The notes beneath the pieces were generated by a model that worked only from the letters and a program-made list of their open reading frames with translations, was not told the DNA's origin and did no database searches. 32,779 nucleotides of DNA from positions 1 to 32,779 of the forward strand of contig JAICLE010000030.1 of assembly GCA_025927545.1 (NCBI GenBank). Reading direction: 5' to 3'. Below are positions 15,478 through 22,247 of this stretch, one piece after another. Each line of letters begins with the position of its first letter. The stretch's first letter is position 1. Origin of the DNA: Gemmatimonadales bacterium (lineage in GTDB: Bacteria; Gemmatimonadota; Gemmatimonadetes; Gemmatimonadales; GWC2-71-9). The translations under genes were made by a program, and so were the position numbers.

Positions 15478-16113
15478 TCAGGACGAGCCCCCGAGCGCCC
15501 ACGCCTCCACATACCTGGCCGTAGACTGCAGTACGTCCGGTCCGCCCAGGATACCGGAGACCACCGCCACCCCGCTCCCGCCCGCCCGCCGAACCAGCGG
15601 CACGTCCGTGGGCTGGACGCCCCCGATCGCCAGGCACGGCCGGCCGCGGGCCAACCGCGCCAGCCGGCCAAAGCCAACCTCGCCCAGGCCCGCGCCGGCG
15701 TCGGGCTTGGTACCCGTGACCCGCCAGGGTCCGATTCCCCAGTAGTCGGCGTCCCCCGCGGTCATCGCCTCGGCGTCTGACCCGACCGACGCGCCGATCA
15801 GGAACGCCGGCGGTGCGATCCGCCGCGCGAGCGCGACCGGCAGGTCATCGGCCCCGAGGTGGACGCCCGCCGCACCGGCCGCGATGGCGACGTCCAAGCG
15901 GTCGTTGACCAGCACCGGGATCGCCAGCGCCGCCACCAGTGCCCGCGCGAGTGCGGTCTGCTCCCGGGCGGGTGCGTTCTTGAGCCGGAGCTGCACGGCG
16001 TCTGCCCCGCCCGCCTCCGCCGCGAGGGCCAGGGAGACCACATCGCGTCCCGCGAGCAGCCGGTCGTCGGTAACGAGCATCAGCCGAACCGACGCCACTA
16101 CATTAGGTGCCAT
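15478..16113 (-). CDS. thiE: Thiamine phosphate synthase ThiE-like
   Basis: This TIM-barrel protein of up to 211 aa has LMLVTDDRLL, VQLRLKNAPARE, VLVNDRLDVAIAAGAAGVHLG, IGASVGS, DYWGIGPWRVTGTKPDAG and LAIGGV. These are the ThiE/TenI hallmarks: the NDR pyrophosphate/metal site and the T-x-TK phosphate loop. ThiE couples hydroxymethylpyrimidine-PP with thiazole phosphate. TenI, a non-synthase relative, cannot be excluded without alignment. The outermost ATG (16113) overlaps the aroH ATG head to head; a GTG at 16098 is an alternative. No other thiamine gene lies nearby. Confidence 0.85.
   Translation of the reverse strand: MAPNVVASVRLMLVTDDRLLAGRDVVSLALAAEAGGADAVQLRLKNAPAREQTALARALVAALAIPVLVNDRLDVAIAAGAAGVHLGADDLPVALARRIAPPAFLIGASVGSDAEAMTAGDADYWGIGPWRVTGTKPDAGAGLGEVGFGRLARLARGRPCLAIGGVQPTDVPLVRRAGGSGVAVVSGILGGPDVLQSTARYVEAWALGGSS
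16099..16104 (+). promoter_or_regulatory. -10-like box for leaderless aroH transcript
   Basis: TACATT ends 7 nt before the aroH ATG at 16112, so transcription would begin at the start codon. It lies inside the 5' end of thiE on the other strand. Confidence 0.35.
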
Positions 16114-16486
16114 GACGACCGCGATACCTCGCCTCCAGGGGATCCGCGGGGCCACTACGGTGGACCGCAACGACGCCGCCGAGATTCTCGCGGCGACCGA
16201 CGAGCTGCTGCGCACCCTCATCGAGGCGAACGGCCTCGAGCCCGACGACATCGTGAGCGGGCTGTTCACGGTGACCCGCGACCTCGATGCGGCGTTCCCC
16301 GCGCGCGCCTCCGAGGAATACGGGTGGAACATCGTGGCCCTGCTGCACGCCTCCGAGATCCCGGTCCCCGGGTCGCTGCCCCGGTGCATCCGGCTCCTCG
16401 TCCACGCCTACACCGCACGCGACCGCGCGGAAATCAAGCACTGCTATCTCCGCGGGGCCACCGTCCTGCGGCCCGATCGGGCGTGA
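16112..16486 (+). CDS. aroH: Chorismate mutase, AroH (monofunctional, B. subtilis type)
   Basis: This 124-aa protein matches the trimeric AroH class, which converts chorismate to prephenate for Phe/Tyr synthesis. RGATTVDRNDAAEI supplies the first active-site Arg (R12), then FPARAS and SLPRCIRLLVH (R94, matching B. subtilis R90). HCYLRGATVLRPD follows (Y112 and R120, matching Y108 and R116), and E82 matches E78. The position equivalent to B. subtilis Cys75 is His79 in the segment LLHASEI, a substitution in the active-site rim. The ATG shares bases with the divergent thiE ATG (CATG). The stop overlaps the downstream methyltransferase start (GTGA). Confidence 0.94.
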   Translation: MTTAIPRLQGIRGATTVDRNDAAEILAATDELLRTLIEANGLEPDDIVSGLFTVTRDLDAAFPARASEEYGWNIVALLHASEIPVPGSLPRCIRLLVHAYTARDRAEIKHCYLRGATVLRPDRA

Positions 16487-17637
16487 CGCCGGTCCGGGTC
16501 ACCGCGCGGGGCGCCGAGCGCTGGGCGCGCGGTCATCCCTGGATATACCGGAGTGATGTGCAGGAGGATCGCGCGCCCGCGGGCCTCGTGCCGGTCCACG
16601 ATCCCCGCGGGCGCTTCATTGGCCAGGCGCTCCACTCACCCGCCTCCGAGATCCGGCTCCGCCTGCTCGAACGCAGCGAGCGGCCGGTGGACGCGGCCTG
16701 GTGGCGCGAGCGGTTTGCCGCCGCGGTCGCGCGGCGGGTCGGCATCGACGCGACCGCGTATCGCCTGGTCCATGCCGAGGCCGACGCGCTCCCCTCGCTG
16801 ATCGTGGACCGCTACGACCGCTGGCTCGTGGTCCAGCTCCTCTCCGCCGGGCTCGAGACGATGCGCGACACCGTCGTGGATGCGCTCGACGAGCTCTGCC
16901 GGCCCGGCGGCATTCTGCTCCGGAACGATGCGGCCGTGCGCCGGCGTGAAGGCCTGGACCAGGCGGTGACCCTGGCCCGGGGCGAGGTGCCGCGCGCCGT
17001 TGAGGTGCGCGAGGGAGGTGTTCGCTACCTCGCCGCCCCGTGGGACGGCCAAAAGACGGGCGCCTTTCTCGACCAGCGCCCGAACCGTCTGCTTGCAGGC
17101 GCGCTTGCGCGCCCCGGCGGGCGGGCGCTCGACTGCTTTGCGTACCACGGCTCGTTCGCGCTCCACCTCGCCGGGCGGGCGGCCACCGTGCTGGCGCTGG
17201 ACTCGAGCCCGGAGGCGCTCGAGCGGGGTGCCGCGAACGCCGCGCTCAACGGGCTCGGCAACATCGAGTGGCGCGAGGGCGACGCGTTCGAGGCGCTCCG
17301 CGCCTTCGCCCGGCAGCGCGAGCGGTTCGATACCATCGTGCTCGATCCGCCCGCCTTCGCCAAGCACCGGGCCGCGGTGGCGGGGGCCCTGCGCGGTTAT
17401 CACGAGATCAACCTCCGGGCGATGCGTGCCCTGGCGCCCGGCGGCACGCTCCTCACCGCCAGTTGCTCCTTCCATGTCCGCCTCCCGGAGTTTCTCGCCA
17501 TGCTGACGGAGGCCGCCGCGGACAGCGGCCGGCGGATCTATCTCCGCCAGATTCTCGGCCAGGGCGAGGACCACCCGGAGGTCCTCACCATCCCTGAGAC
17601 CAGCTACCTCAAGGCCGCCGTCATCCAGGCCGAGTAG
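16483..17637 (+). CDS. Class I rRNA (cytosine-C5) methyltransferase, RlmI-like
   Basis: This 384-aa protein has an N-terminal PUA domain (GAERWARGHPWIYRSDV). A central EEHEE-like region contains RLVHAEADALPSLIVDRYD. The Rossmann methyltransferase has AFLDQRPNR, motif I ALDCFAYHGSFALHLAG, VLALDSSPEALERG, the motif IV block IVLDPPAFAKH and a Cys in TASCSFHV. Order and length match RlmI (YccW), which makes m5C1962 in 23S rRNA; the exact target here is unproven. The GTG start overlaps the aroH stop, so the two are cotranscribed. A CTTCCG-rich tract follows the stop. Confidence 0.92.
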   Translation: MTPVRVTARGAERWARGHPWIYRSDVQEDRAPAGLVPVHDPRGRFIGQALHSPASEIRLRLLERSERPVDAAWWRERFAAAVARRVGIDATAYRLVHAEADALPSLIVDRYDRWLVVQLLSAGLETMRDTVVDALDELCRPGGILLRNDAAVRRREGLDQAVTLARGEVPRAVEVREGGVRYLAAPWDGQKTGAFLDQRPNRLLAGALARPGGRALDCFAYHGSFALHLAGRAATVLALDSSPEALERGAANAALNGLGNIEWREGDAFEALRAFARQRERFDTIVLDPPAFAKHRAAVAGALRGYHEINLRAMRALAPGGTLLTASCSFHVRLPEFLAMLTEAAADSGRRIYLRQILGQGEDHPEVLTIPETSYLKAAVIQAE

Positions 17638-17693
17638 CCCCCACCTTCCGTCCTTCCGCCCTTCCCTCTTTCGATCTTCCGTCTTTCTTCGCG
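17638..17693. repeat. CTTCCGTC short-repeat tract, possible Rho-utilisation site
   Basis: At least five degenerate copies of CTTCCGYC/CTTTC follow the RlmI-like stop. On the plus strand the tract is C- and U-rich and G-poor, the composition of rut sites, so it may end the aroH-rlmI transcript through Rho. This is a third repeat type, unrelated to the arrays at 13719 and 15354. Confidence 0.55.
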
Positions 17694-17802
17694 TTGACAC
17701 CACCGCCCGCGCTGACGACTTTGAAGCACGCTCCATGCACAGCGCCTCTCCCTGCCTCCCGCCCGCAACCGTGACGTCGCGCGCCGTCGGCGCCGAGGCG
17801 TC

Positions 17803-18660
17803 ATGCTGAGCGCCGCGCAACTGCGCGCCACCCAGCACCGCAGGCGATCGCCCTATTCCGACAAGCAGTACTATCAGGAGTACATCCTCCAGCGCATCGA
17901 GGGCTACAAGAATTCGATCGGCCGCGACGAGCTGCTGCGGCTGGGCGACGAGGCCGCCTCCGAGCTCCAGGCGGCCGCCGAGGGACAGTTCGTCCTGACC
18001 GAGGTCCTCATGCTCGAGTCGGTGGACCGGCTCATCATGAAGCGGCTGTCGCTGCGCCCTTACAGTCACTGGCGGCGCCAGTTCATCAAGCTGCGCGTCG
18101 CGCAGCGCACCCCGACTCACTGGGGGCTCGAGCCCACCTCGCCCCTGGCCCGCCTGCTGCCCCGGCTCGAGGCGGGTGACGTGAGCCTCGTCGTGGGCAG
18201 CGGCGCCGAGCCCGCGGCGTACCTGCTCGCCGCCCACGACGCCGCGGTGACGTTTCTGGCCGGCGAGCTCGGCTGCGTCGAGCGGGTGGAATCGCGCATC
18301 GCGGCGGAGGCGCTGGGCGGCGCATTCGAGGGATACGTCGCCCAGGCCGGCCCGTGCCTGCCGGAGTTCCTCGACATCTGTACCGGGTTTCATCTGGTGG
18401 TTCTCGACCCCGGAGCGCTCGCCGGCCTCCGCGCCACCTGTCGGCTTGAATTCGTCACCGATCTTCAACAGCGGAGCCGGCCGGGCAGTGTCCACGTCAT
18501 TCTCCCGACCTGTCCCCGGCTCGCTCCTGAGGCCCTGCTGGCGTTTTACGACGGCTGGACGATCGAGGAGGAGACCAGGCGCCGGCGGCGCTCGGGCGGG
18601 GGCCGGCGCCCCGACGGGCTGGTCCTCTCGAAGCCGGCGTGTCCCGCCGACACGGCATAG
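17803..18660 (+). CDS. Unknown protein, possibly degenerate Rossmann/methyltransferase-like
   Basis: This 285-aa soluble protein is not recognised with confidence. The N-terminal 110 residues are helical and charged (YSDKQYYQEYILQRIEGYKN, then MLESVDRLIMKRLSLRPYSH). The middle has LEAGDVSLVVGSGAEPAAYL, a glycine-rich turn after a beta strand like SAM-binding motif I, and later LDICTGFHLVVLDPGALAGL and GSVHVILPTCPRLAPEALL. This suggests a Rossmann-type fold. The C-terminal tail (about 250-285) is Arg-rich. The ATG at 17803 has GAGG 4 nt upstream. A TTGACA at 17694-17699 may be a -35, but no good -10 follows. It stands alone between the methyltransferase and the metabolic genes. Confidence 0.75.
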   Translation: MLSAAQLRATQHRRRSPYSDKQYYQEYILQRIEGYKNSIGRDELLRLGDEAASELQAAAEGQFVLTEVLMLESVDRLIMKRLSLRPYSHWRRQFIKLRVAQRTPTHWGLEPTSPLARLLPRLEAGDVSLVVGSGAEPAAYLLAAHDAAVTFLAGELGCVERVESRIAAEALGGAFEGYVAQAGPCLPEFLDICTGFHLVVLDPGALAGLRATCRLEFVTDLQQRSRPGSVHVILPTCPRLAPEALLAFYDGWTIEEETRRRRRSGGGRRPDGLVLSKPACPADTA

Positions 18661-18813
18661 CCGCTTCGCGCGTCGAAAGGACGCGGACGCACACCAGCCT
18701 CCCCCATTCAACTCCTTGCCACATCAAAGCTTCCGCCGCTGATACGGACGGCACGATCGGTGCGCCACCGGGCGACGTCTCTCGAGTCACCCCGGCAGAT
18801 GAGGATGGCCACC

Positions 18814-18978
18814 ATGCGCGCTCCACTCGCTCCCTCCGAACCCGCCCACGGCATCGTCATCAAGAGCGGCGCGACCGCGCCCAAGCCGGTGCGATTCTGG
18901 GCCTACATGTGGGCCGCCGACGAGGATTGCGGCGACGAACATTGGCACCAGCGGGTGCCCACCGAGCACGCCGCCTGA
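18814..18978 (+). CDS. Small aromatic-rich protein, 54 aa, unknown
   Basis: The ATG at 18814 follows GAGG 9 nt upstream; an in-frame ATG at 18799 adds five residues. The peptide has a hydrophobic-basic first half and a dense aromatic/acidic core: KPVRFWAYMWAADEDCGDEH, then WHQRVP. It has three Trp residues and one Cys. No membrane helix or signal peptide is evident. I do not recognise it. The unusual aromatic clustering differs from random GC-rich frames, which are Arg/Ala/Pro-rich, and argues for a real gene. It precedes the formate dehydrogenase gene by 166 bp on the same strand. Confidence 0.45.
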   Translation: MRAPLAPSEPAHGIVIKSGATAPKPVRFWAYMWAADEDCGDEHWHQRVPTEHAA

Positions 18979-19076
18979 ACGAAGGGTCGGGCACGGCGCA
19001 TCCACGTGCGCCCACTGTGCGGCCCGAAACGCCCTCGGACTCCGGTCCGGGGGTGTTTGTATTTGGAGAGCGGCCC

Positions 19077-19105
19077 TTGCTCCTGCCATGGGAGCGGTCT
19101 AAACT
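19077..19105 (+). promoter_or_regulatory. Candidate promoter for formate dehydrogenase gene
   Basis: TTGCTC (19077-19082), a 17-nt spacer and TAAACT (19100-19105). The match is moderate. The predicted start is at about 19112, inside the small hairpin at 19108-19123. Confidence 0.3.
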
Positions 19106-19107
19106 CG

Positions 19108-19123
19108 AAGGAGACACCTCCTT
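19108..19123 (+). promoter_or_regulatory. AAGGAG/CTCCTT inverted repeat in fdh leader
   Basis: AAGGAG-ACAC-CTCCTT is a perfect 6-bp stem with a 4-nt loop, 21 nt before the ATG. The left arm looks like a Shine-Dalgarno sequence and the right arm like the 16S anti-Shine-Dalgarno. No Shine-Dalgarno lies closer to the ATG. It may be an operator or an mRNA hairpin. Confidence 0.3.
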
Positions 19124-19144
19124 CCGACCGCAGAATTGGTTCCC

Positions 19145-22090
19145 ATGCCGACTCTTACGCTGAACGGGGCCGCCGTCCCCTTTGAACCCGGCGCCACCAT
19201 TCTCGAAGCCGCTCGCGCTGCCGGCATCGACATCCCCACCCTCTGCTGGTATCCCAAGCTCCCTATCGTCGGCAACTGCCGGGTCTGCCTCGTCTCGGTT
19301 CAGGGACAGGGGAAGCTGCTGCCGGCCTGTGCCACGCCGGCAGCCGAGGGGATGGTGGTGGAAACCGAGGCTCCCGCCGCCGTGGAAACTCGGCGCGGCG
19401 TGCTGGGGCTGCTGCTCGAGCGGTATCCGGGCGAGCACCTGTCGAATGGCGGCCGGGCCCACCCGCGGAACGAGTTCGAGCGCTACGTCGTGCAGTACGA
19501 TGTCCCTGTGCGCGAAACCCGCGAGCTCCCGCTCCGCGAGGGCGACGACCGCCCGGGCGACGTGATGATCCAGCACGACATGAGCACCTGTATCCTCTGT
19601 ACCCGTTGCGTGCGGGCCTGCGAGGACATCCAGGAGGTCGGAGTGCTCGACGTCGCGCTGCGGGGCGAGCACGCCCAGATCATCGTCGGCGGCGACGGCG
19701 ACCCGGATCACGCGGGCTGCACTTGGTGCGGCGAGTGCGTACGAGTCTGTCCCACCGGCGCGATCTTCGAGTTCATTCCGAAGCAACGCTTCGGCTCCGA
19801 GGCCGTTCGCGAGCCCGATGAGGTGGTCCGGTCGGTGTGTCCGTACTGCGGCGTCGGCTGCCAGATCGATATTCACGTGAAGGCGGGCCAGATAATGCGG
19901 GTCACCTCGCCGGACATCGAGGAGTACACGCCCAATCAGGGCTCGACCTGCGTGAAGGGCCGGTTCGGCTACGACTTCCCCATGCACCGGGACCGGCTCA
20001 TGGCCCCGCTCATCCGCAAGGGGTGGATGTACGACGGCCAGAAGTGGAACTGGACCGGGGAGTGGCCGCGCCATCGCGAGGGCCCGTGGAGCACGGTCGA
20101 GGAGATGGGCGAGCGCGACAAGCCGCGTCCTCCGCGGCGCGCCGTCGGCAAGCCGCCGCAGACCGGTGTGCCCCGGCAGGAGGAATACGACGTCCGCGAC
20201 CGCGCGGCGACTCCGCCCGGATGGTACAGCGCGTTCCGCGAGGCCACCTGGGAAGAAGCCATGAGCCTCACCACCCAGGAGCTGCTCCGGATCCGCGACA
20301 GCACCGGTCCCCGGAGTCTCGCCGCCCTCTCCTCGGCCAAGTGCAGCAACGAGGAGAACTACGCCTTCATGCGGATGGTCCGCGCGGCGTTCAGGACCAA
20401 CAACGTGGACCACTGCACCCGGCTCTGCCACTCGAGCTCGGTGGCGGCGATGAGCCGCGCGCTCAACACGTCCGCCGCCTCGGGCTCGATGCGCGAGCTG
20501 GAGGAGGCCTGCGACGTCATCTTCATCTCGGGCGCCAACACCACCGAGACCCACCCGGTCTTCGGCGCGCTGATCAAGCGGGCCGTGAGCAAGGGCGCGA
20601 AGCTCATCGTGGCCGACGTCCGCCGCACGGAGCTGGCGGAGCTGGCCGATCACCACCTGCAGATGCTGCCCGGCACCGACGTGGCGCTGTACAACAGCAT
20701 GCTGCACCACATCATCGCGTCGGGGCTGTGCGACGAGGCGTTCATCGCCGCCCGGATGCACGACTTCGAGGCGGTGAAGGCGAGCGTGGCGGCATACGCG
20801 CCCGAGGTTGGCGCCAAGATCACCGGCATCCCCGCGGAGACGATTCGGGCGGCCGCCGAGCTCTACGCCCGAGGCCCCAGGACATCGACGCTCTGGGCCA
20901 TGGGCCTGACCCAGCACAATACCGGCACCGACATCGTCGCCAGCCTGCTCAACCTGATGCTCGCCTGCGGCATGATCGGCAAGTGGGGCGCCGCCATGAT
21001 GCCGATCCGCGGGCAGAACAACGTCCAGGGCGCGAGCGACGTTGGCGCCATCCCCTACGCCTACACCGATTATCGCCCGGTGACCGATCCCGCCAATCGC
21101 GCCGAGTATGCCCGCGCGTGGGGCGTGCCCGAGGAGCAGCTGTCGCTCGAGAACGGGATGATGGTCACGGAGATGGTGCAGGACGACAGCCCCATCCGCG
21201 GCTTGTACGTGTTCGGCGAAAACCCGGTCATCTCGGACCCGAACATCTCCCACGCCGAGCACTGGGTGCGGGGCCTGGAGTTCCTGGCGGTCCAGGACCT
21301 GTTCCTGACCGAGACCGCGCGATGGGCAGACGTGGTATTCCCCGGCTCGTCGTTCGCCGAGAAGTCGGGCACCTTCGTGAACACCGACCGGCACATTCAG
21401 CTCACCGAGGCCGCGCTCCAGCCACCCGGTCAGGCGCGGCGGGACCTCGATATCCTCATCGAGCTGAGCAACCGGCTCGGACTCCCGACCGCCTGGCGCG
21501 GGCCGGGTGACGTGATGCGGGAGATCGCCTCGGTCACGCCCTCCTGGCGCGGCGTGAGCTACGAGCGGCTCGAGCACCGGCGCTCGATCCAGTATCCGGT
21601 CCTTACGCCGGACTCCGACGGCACCGCCTATCTCTTCGCCAACGGCTTTCCCACCGGGGACAAGCGCGGCCGGTTCGTTCCGGTGGAATTCCTCGCGCCC
21701 GACGAGCTGCCGAGCGATGAGTATCCCTACTTCCTGAACACCGGCCGCCAGATGTATCACTGGCACACCGGCACCATGACGCGGCGGTCCGAGGGGCTCG
21801 ACTCGCGCGAGCCGGTGCCGATCGTGGACATGAACCCGCGTGACGCGCTGGACCTGGGTGTCGGCGAGGGCGACCAGGTCCGGGTGACCTCCCGCCGCGG
21901 CAGCATCCTGATCGGGGTGCGGATTTCCGACCGGCAGGCACGCGGCCAGATCTTCATCCCCATGCACTACCGCGAGGCCGCGGCCAATCTGCTCACCAAC
22001 CCTCAGCTCGACCCCTACGCCAAAATCGCCTCGTTCAAGGTGAGCGCGGTCCGGATCGAGCCGGCCCGGGAGGCGGCGGGGGTGCGGTAA
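19145..22090 (+). CDS. Formate dehydrogenase alpha subunit, molybdopterin, Cys-type, with NuoG-like N-terminus
   Basis: This 981-aa soluble enzyme should oxidise formate to CO2. A [2Fe-2S] ferredoxin domain (C34, C45, C48, C62) is followed by two [4Fe-4S] sites (C149/C152/C155/C159 and C192/C195/C198/C202). The molybdopterin domain's own [4Fe-4S] uses C232, C235, C239 and C269. The Mo/W ligand is Cys428 followed by His429 in VDHCTRLCHSSS, the place of selenocysteine in FdhF. The His-Cys3 cluster of NuoG-like relatives is missing: after LLLERYPGEH there are no cysteines. Residues 291-366 are an extra Trp/Arg/Pro-rich insertion. I start at the ATG at 19145; a TTG at 19136 is less likely. No diaphorase, FdhD or FdhE gene is nearby. 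Confidence 0.93.
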   Translation: MPTLTLNGAAVPFEPGATILEAARAAGIDIPTLCWYPKLPIVGNCRVCLVSVQGQGKLLPACATPAAEGMVVETEAPAAVETRRGVLGLLLERYPGEHLSNGGRAHPRNEFERYVVQYDVPVRETRELPLREGDDRPGDVMIQHDMSTCILCTRCVRACEDIQEVGVLDVALRGEHAQIIVGGDGDPDHAGCTWCGECVRVCPTGAIFEFIPKQRFGSEAVREPDEVVRSVCPYCGVGCQIDIHVKAGQIMRVTSPDIEEYTPNQGSTCVKGRFGYDFPMHRDRLMAPLIRKGWMYDGQKWNWTGEWPRHREGPWSTVEEMGERDKPRPPRRAVGKPPQTGVPRQEEYDVRDRAATPPGWYSAFREATWEEAMSLTTQELLRIRDSTGPRSLAALSSAKCSNEENYAFMRMVRAAFRTNNVDHCTRLCHSSSVAAMSRALNTSAASGSMRELEEACDVIFISGANTTETHPVFGALIKRAVSKGAKLIVADVRRTELAELADHHLQMLPGTDVALYNSMLHHIIASGLCDEAFIAARMHDFEAVKASVAAYAPEVGAKITGIPAETIRAAAELYARGPRTSTLWAMGLTQHNTGTDIVASLLNLMLACGMIGKWGAAMMPIRGQNNVQGASDVGAIPYAYTDYRPVTDPANRAEYARAWGVPEEQLSLENGMMVTEMVQDDSPIRGLYVFGENPVISDPNISHAEHWVRGLEFLAVQDLFLTETARWADVVFPGSSFAEKSGTFVNTDRHIQLTEAALQPPGQARRDLDILIELSNRLGLPTAWRGPGDVMREIASVTPSWRGVSYERLEHRRSIQYPVLTPDSDGTAYLFANGFPTGDKRGRFVPVEFLAPDELPSDEYPYFLNTGRQMYHWHTGTMTRRSEGLDSREPVPIVDMNPRDALDLGVGEGDQVRVTSRRGSILIGVRISDRQARGQIFIPMHYREAAANLLTNPQLDPYAKIASFKVSAVRIEPAREAAGVR

Positions 22091-22209
22091 GCGGTAAGAG
22101 GTGACCAGCAAGAGGTGAGCGGTAAGAGGTGAGCGGTAAGAGGTAACGAGTAGGCGTTCGGGACGGAGCCGCGAGCGAGGAACACCTCTTACCGCTTACC
22201 TCTTACCGC
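22084..22209. repeat. GCGGTAAGAGGTGA array forming a 27-bp hairpin after fdh
   Basis: Five or so direct copies of GCGGTAAGAGGTGA run from the fdh stop codon. The last two (22119-22145) pair with the inverted copies at 22183-22209, giving a 27-bp stem with two mismatches and a 37-nt loop. The TAA stop is itself part of the first unit (GCGGTAA). The array fills the gap to tdh and may end or stabilise the fdh transcript. Confidence 0.8.
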
Positions 22210-22218
22210 ACACGAGTC

Positions 22219-22244
22219 ACCTCGGTATCTCCCACATCCGAGGT
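22219..22244 (+). promoter_or_regulatory. Hairpin covering the tdh ribosome-binding site
   Basis: ACCTCGG (22219-22225) pairs perfectly with CCGAGGT (22238-22244) across 12 nt. The right arm contains the GAGG ribosome-binding site, 4 nt before the ATG at 22248, so the stem would block initiation unless opened. Confidence 0.5.
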
Positions 22245-22247
22245 TCG

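Noticed and set aside
16636-18711. Minus-strand open frame of about 690 codons opposite the RlmI-like gene and the unknown gene
   Set aside because: Same reason: it spans two plus-strand genes and the repeat tract between them, and shows no motif.
18860-22111. Minus-strand open frame of about 1080 codons opposite the formate dehydrogenase
   Set aside because: It is the antisense frame of a clear plus-strand gene, is rich in His/Arg/Gly/Val as GC-rich shadows are, and has no domain.
13718-22209. CRISPR array interpretation of the GCGGTAAGAGGTGA repeats
   Set aside because: The units are short, directly adjacent without unique spacers, and inverted within each array; no cas gene is present.
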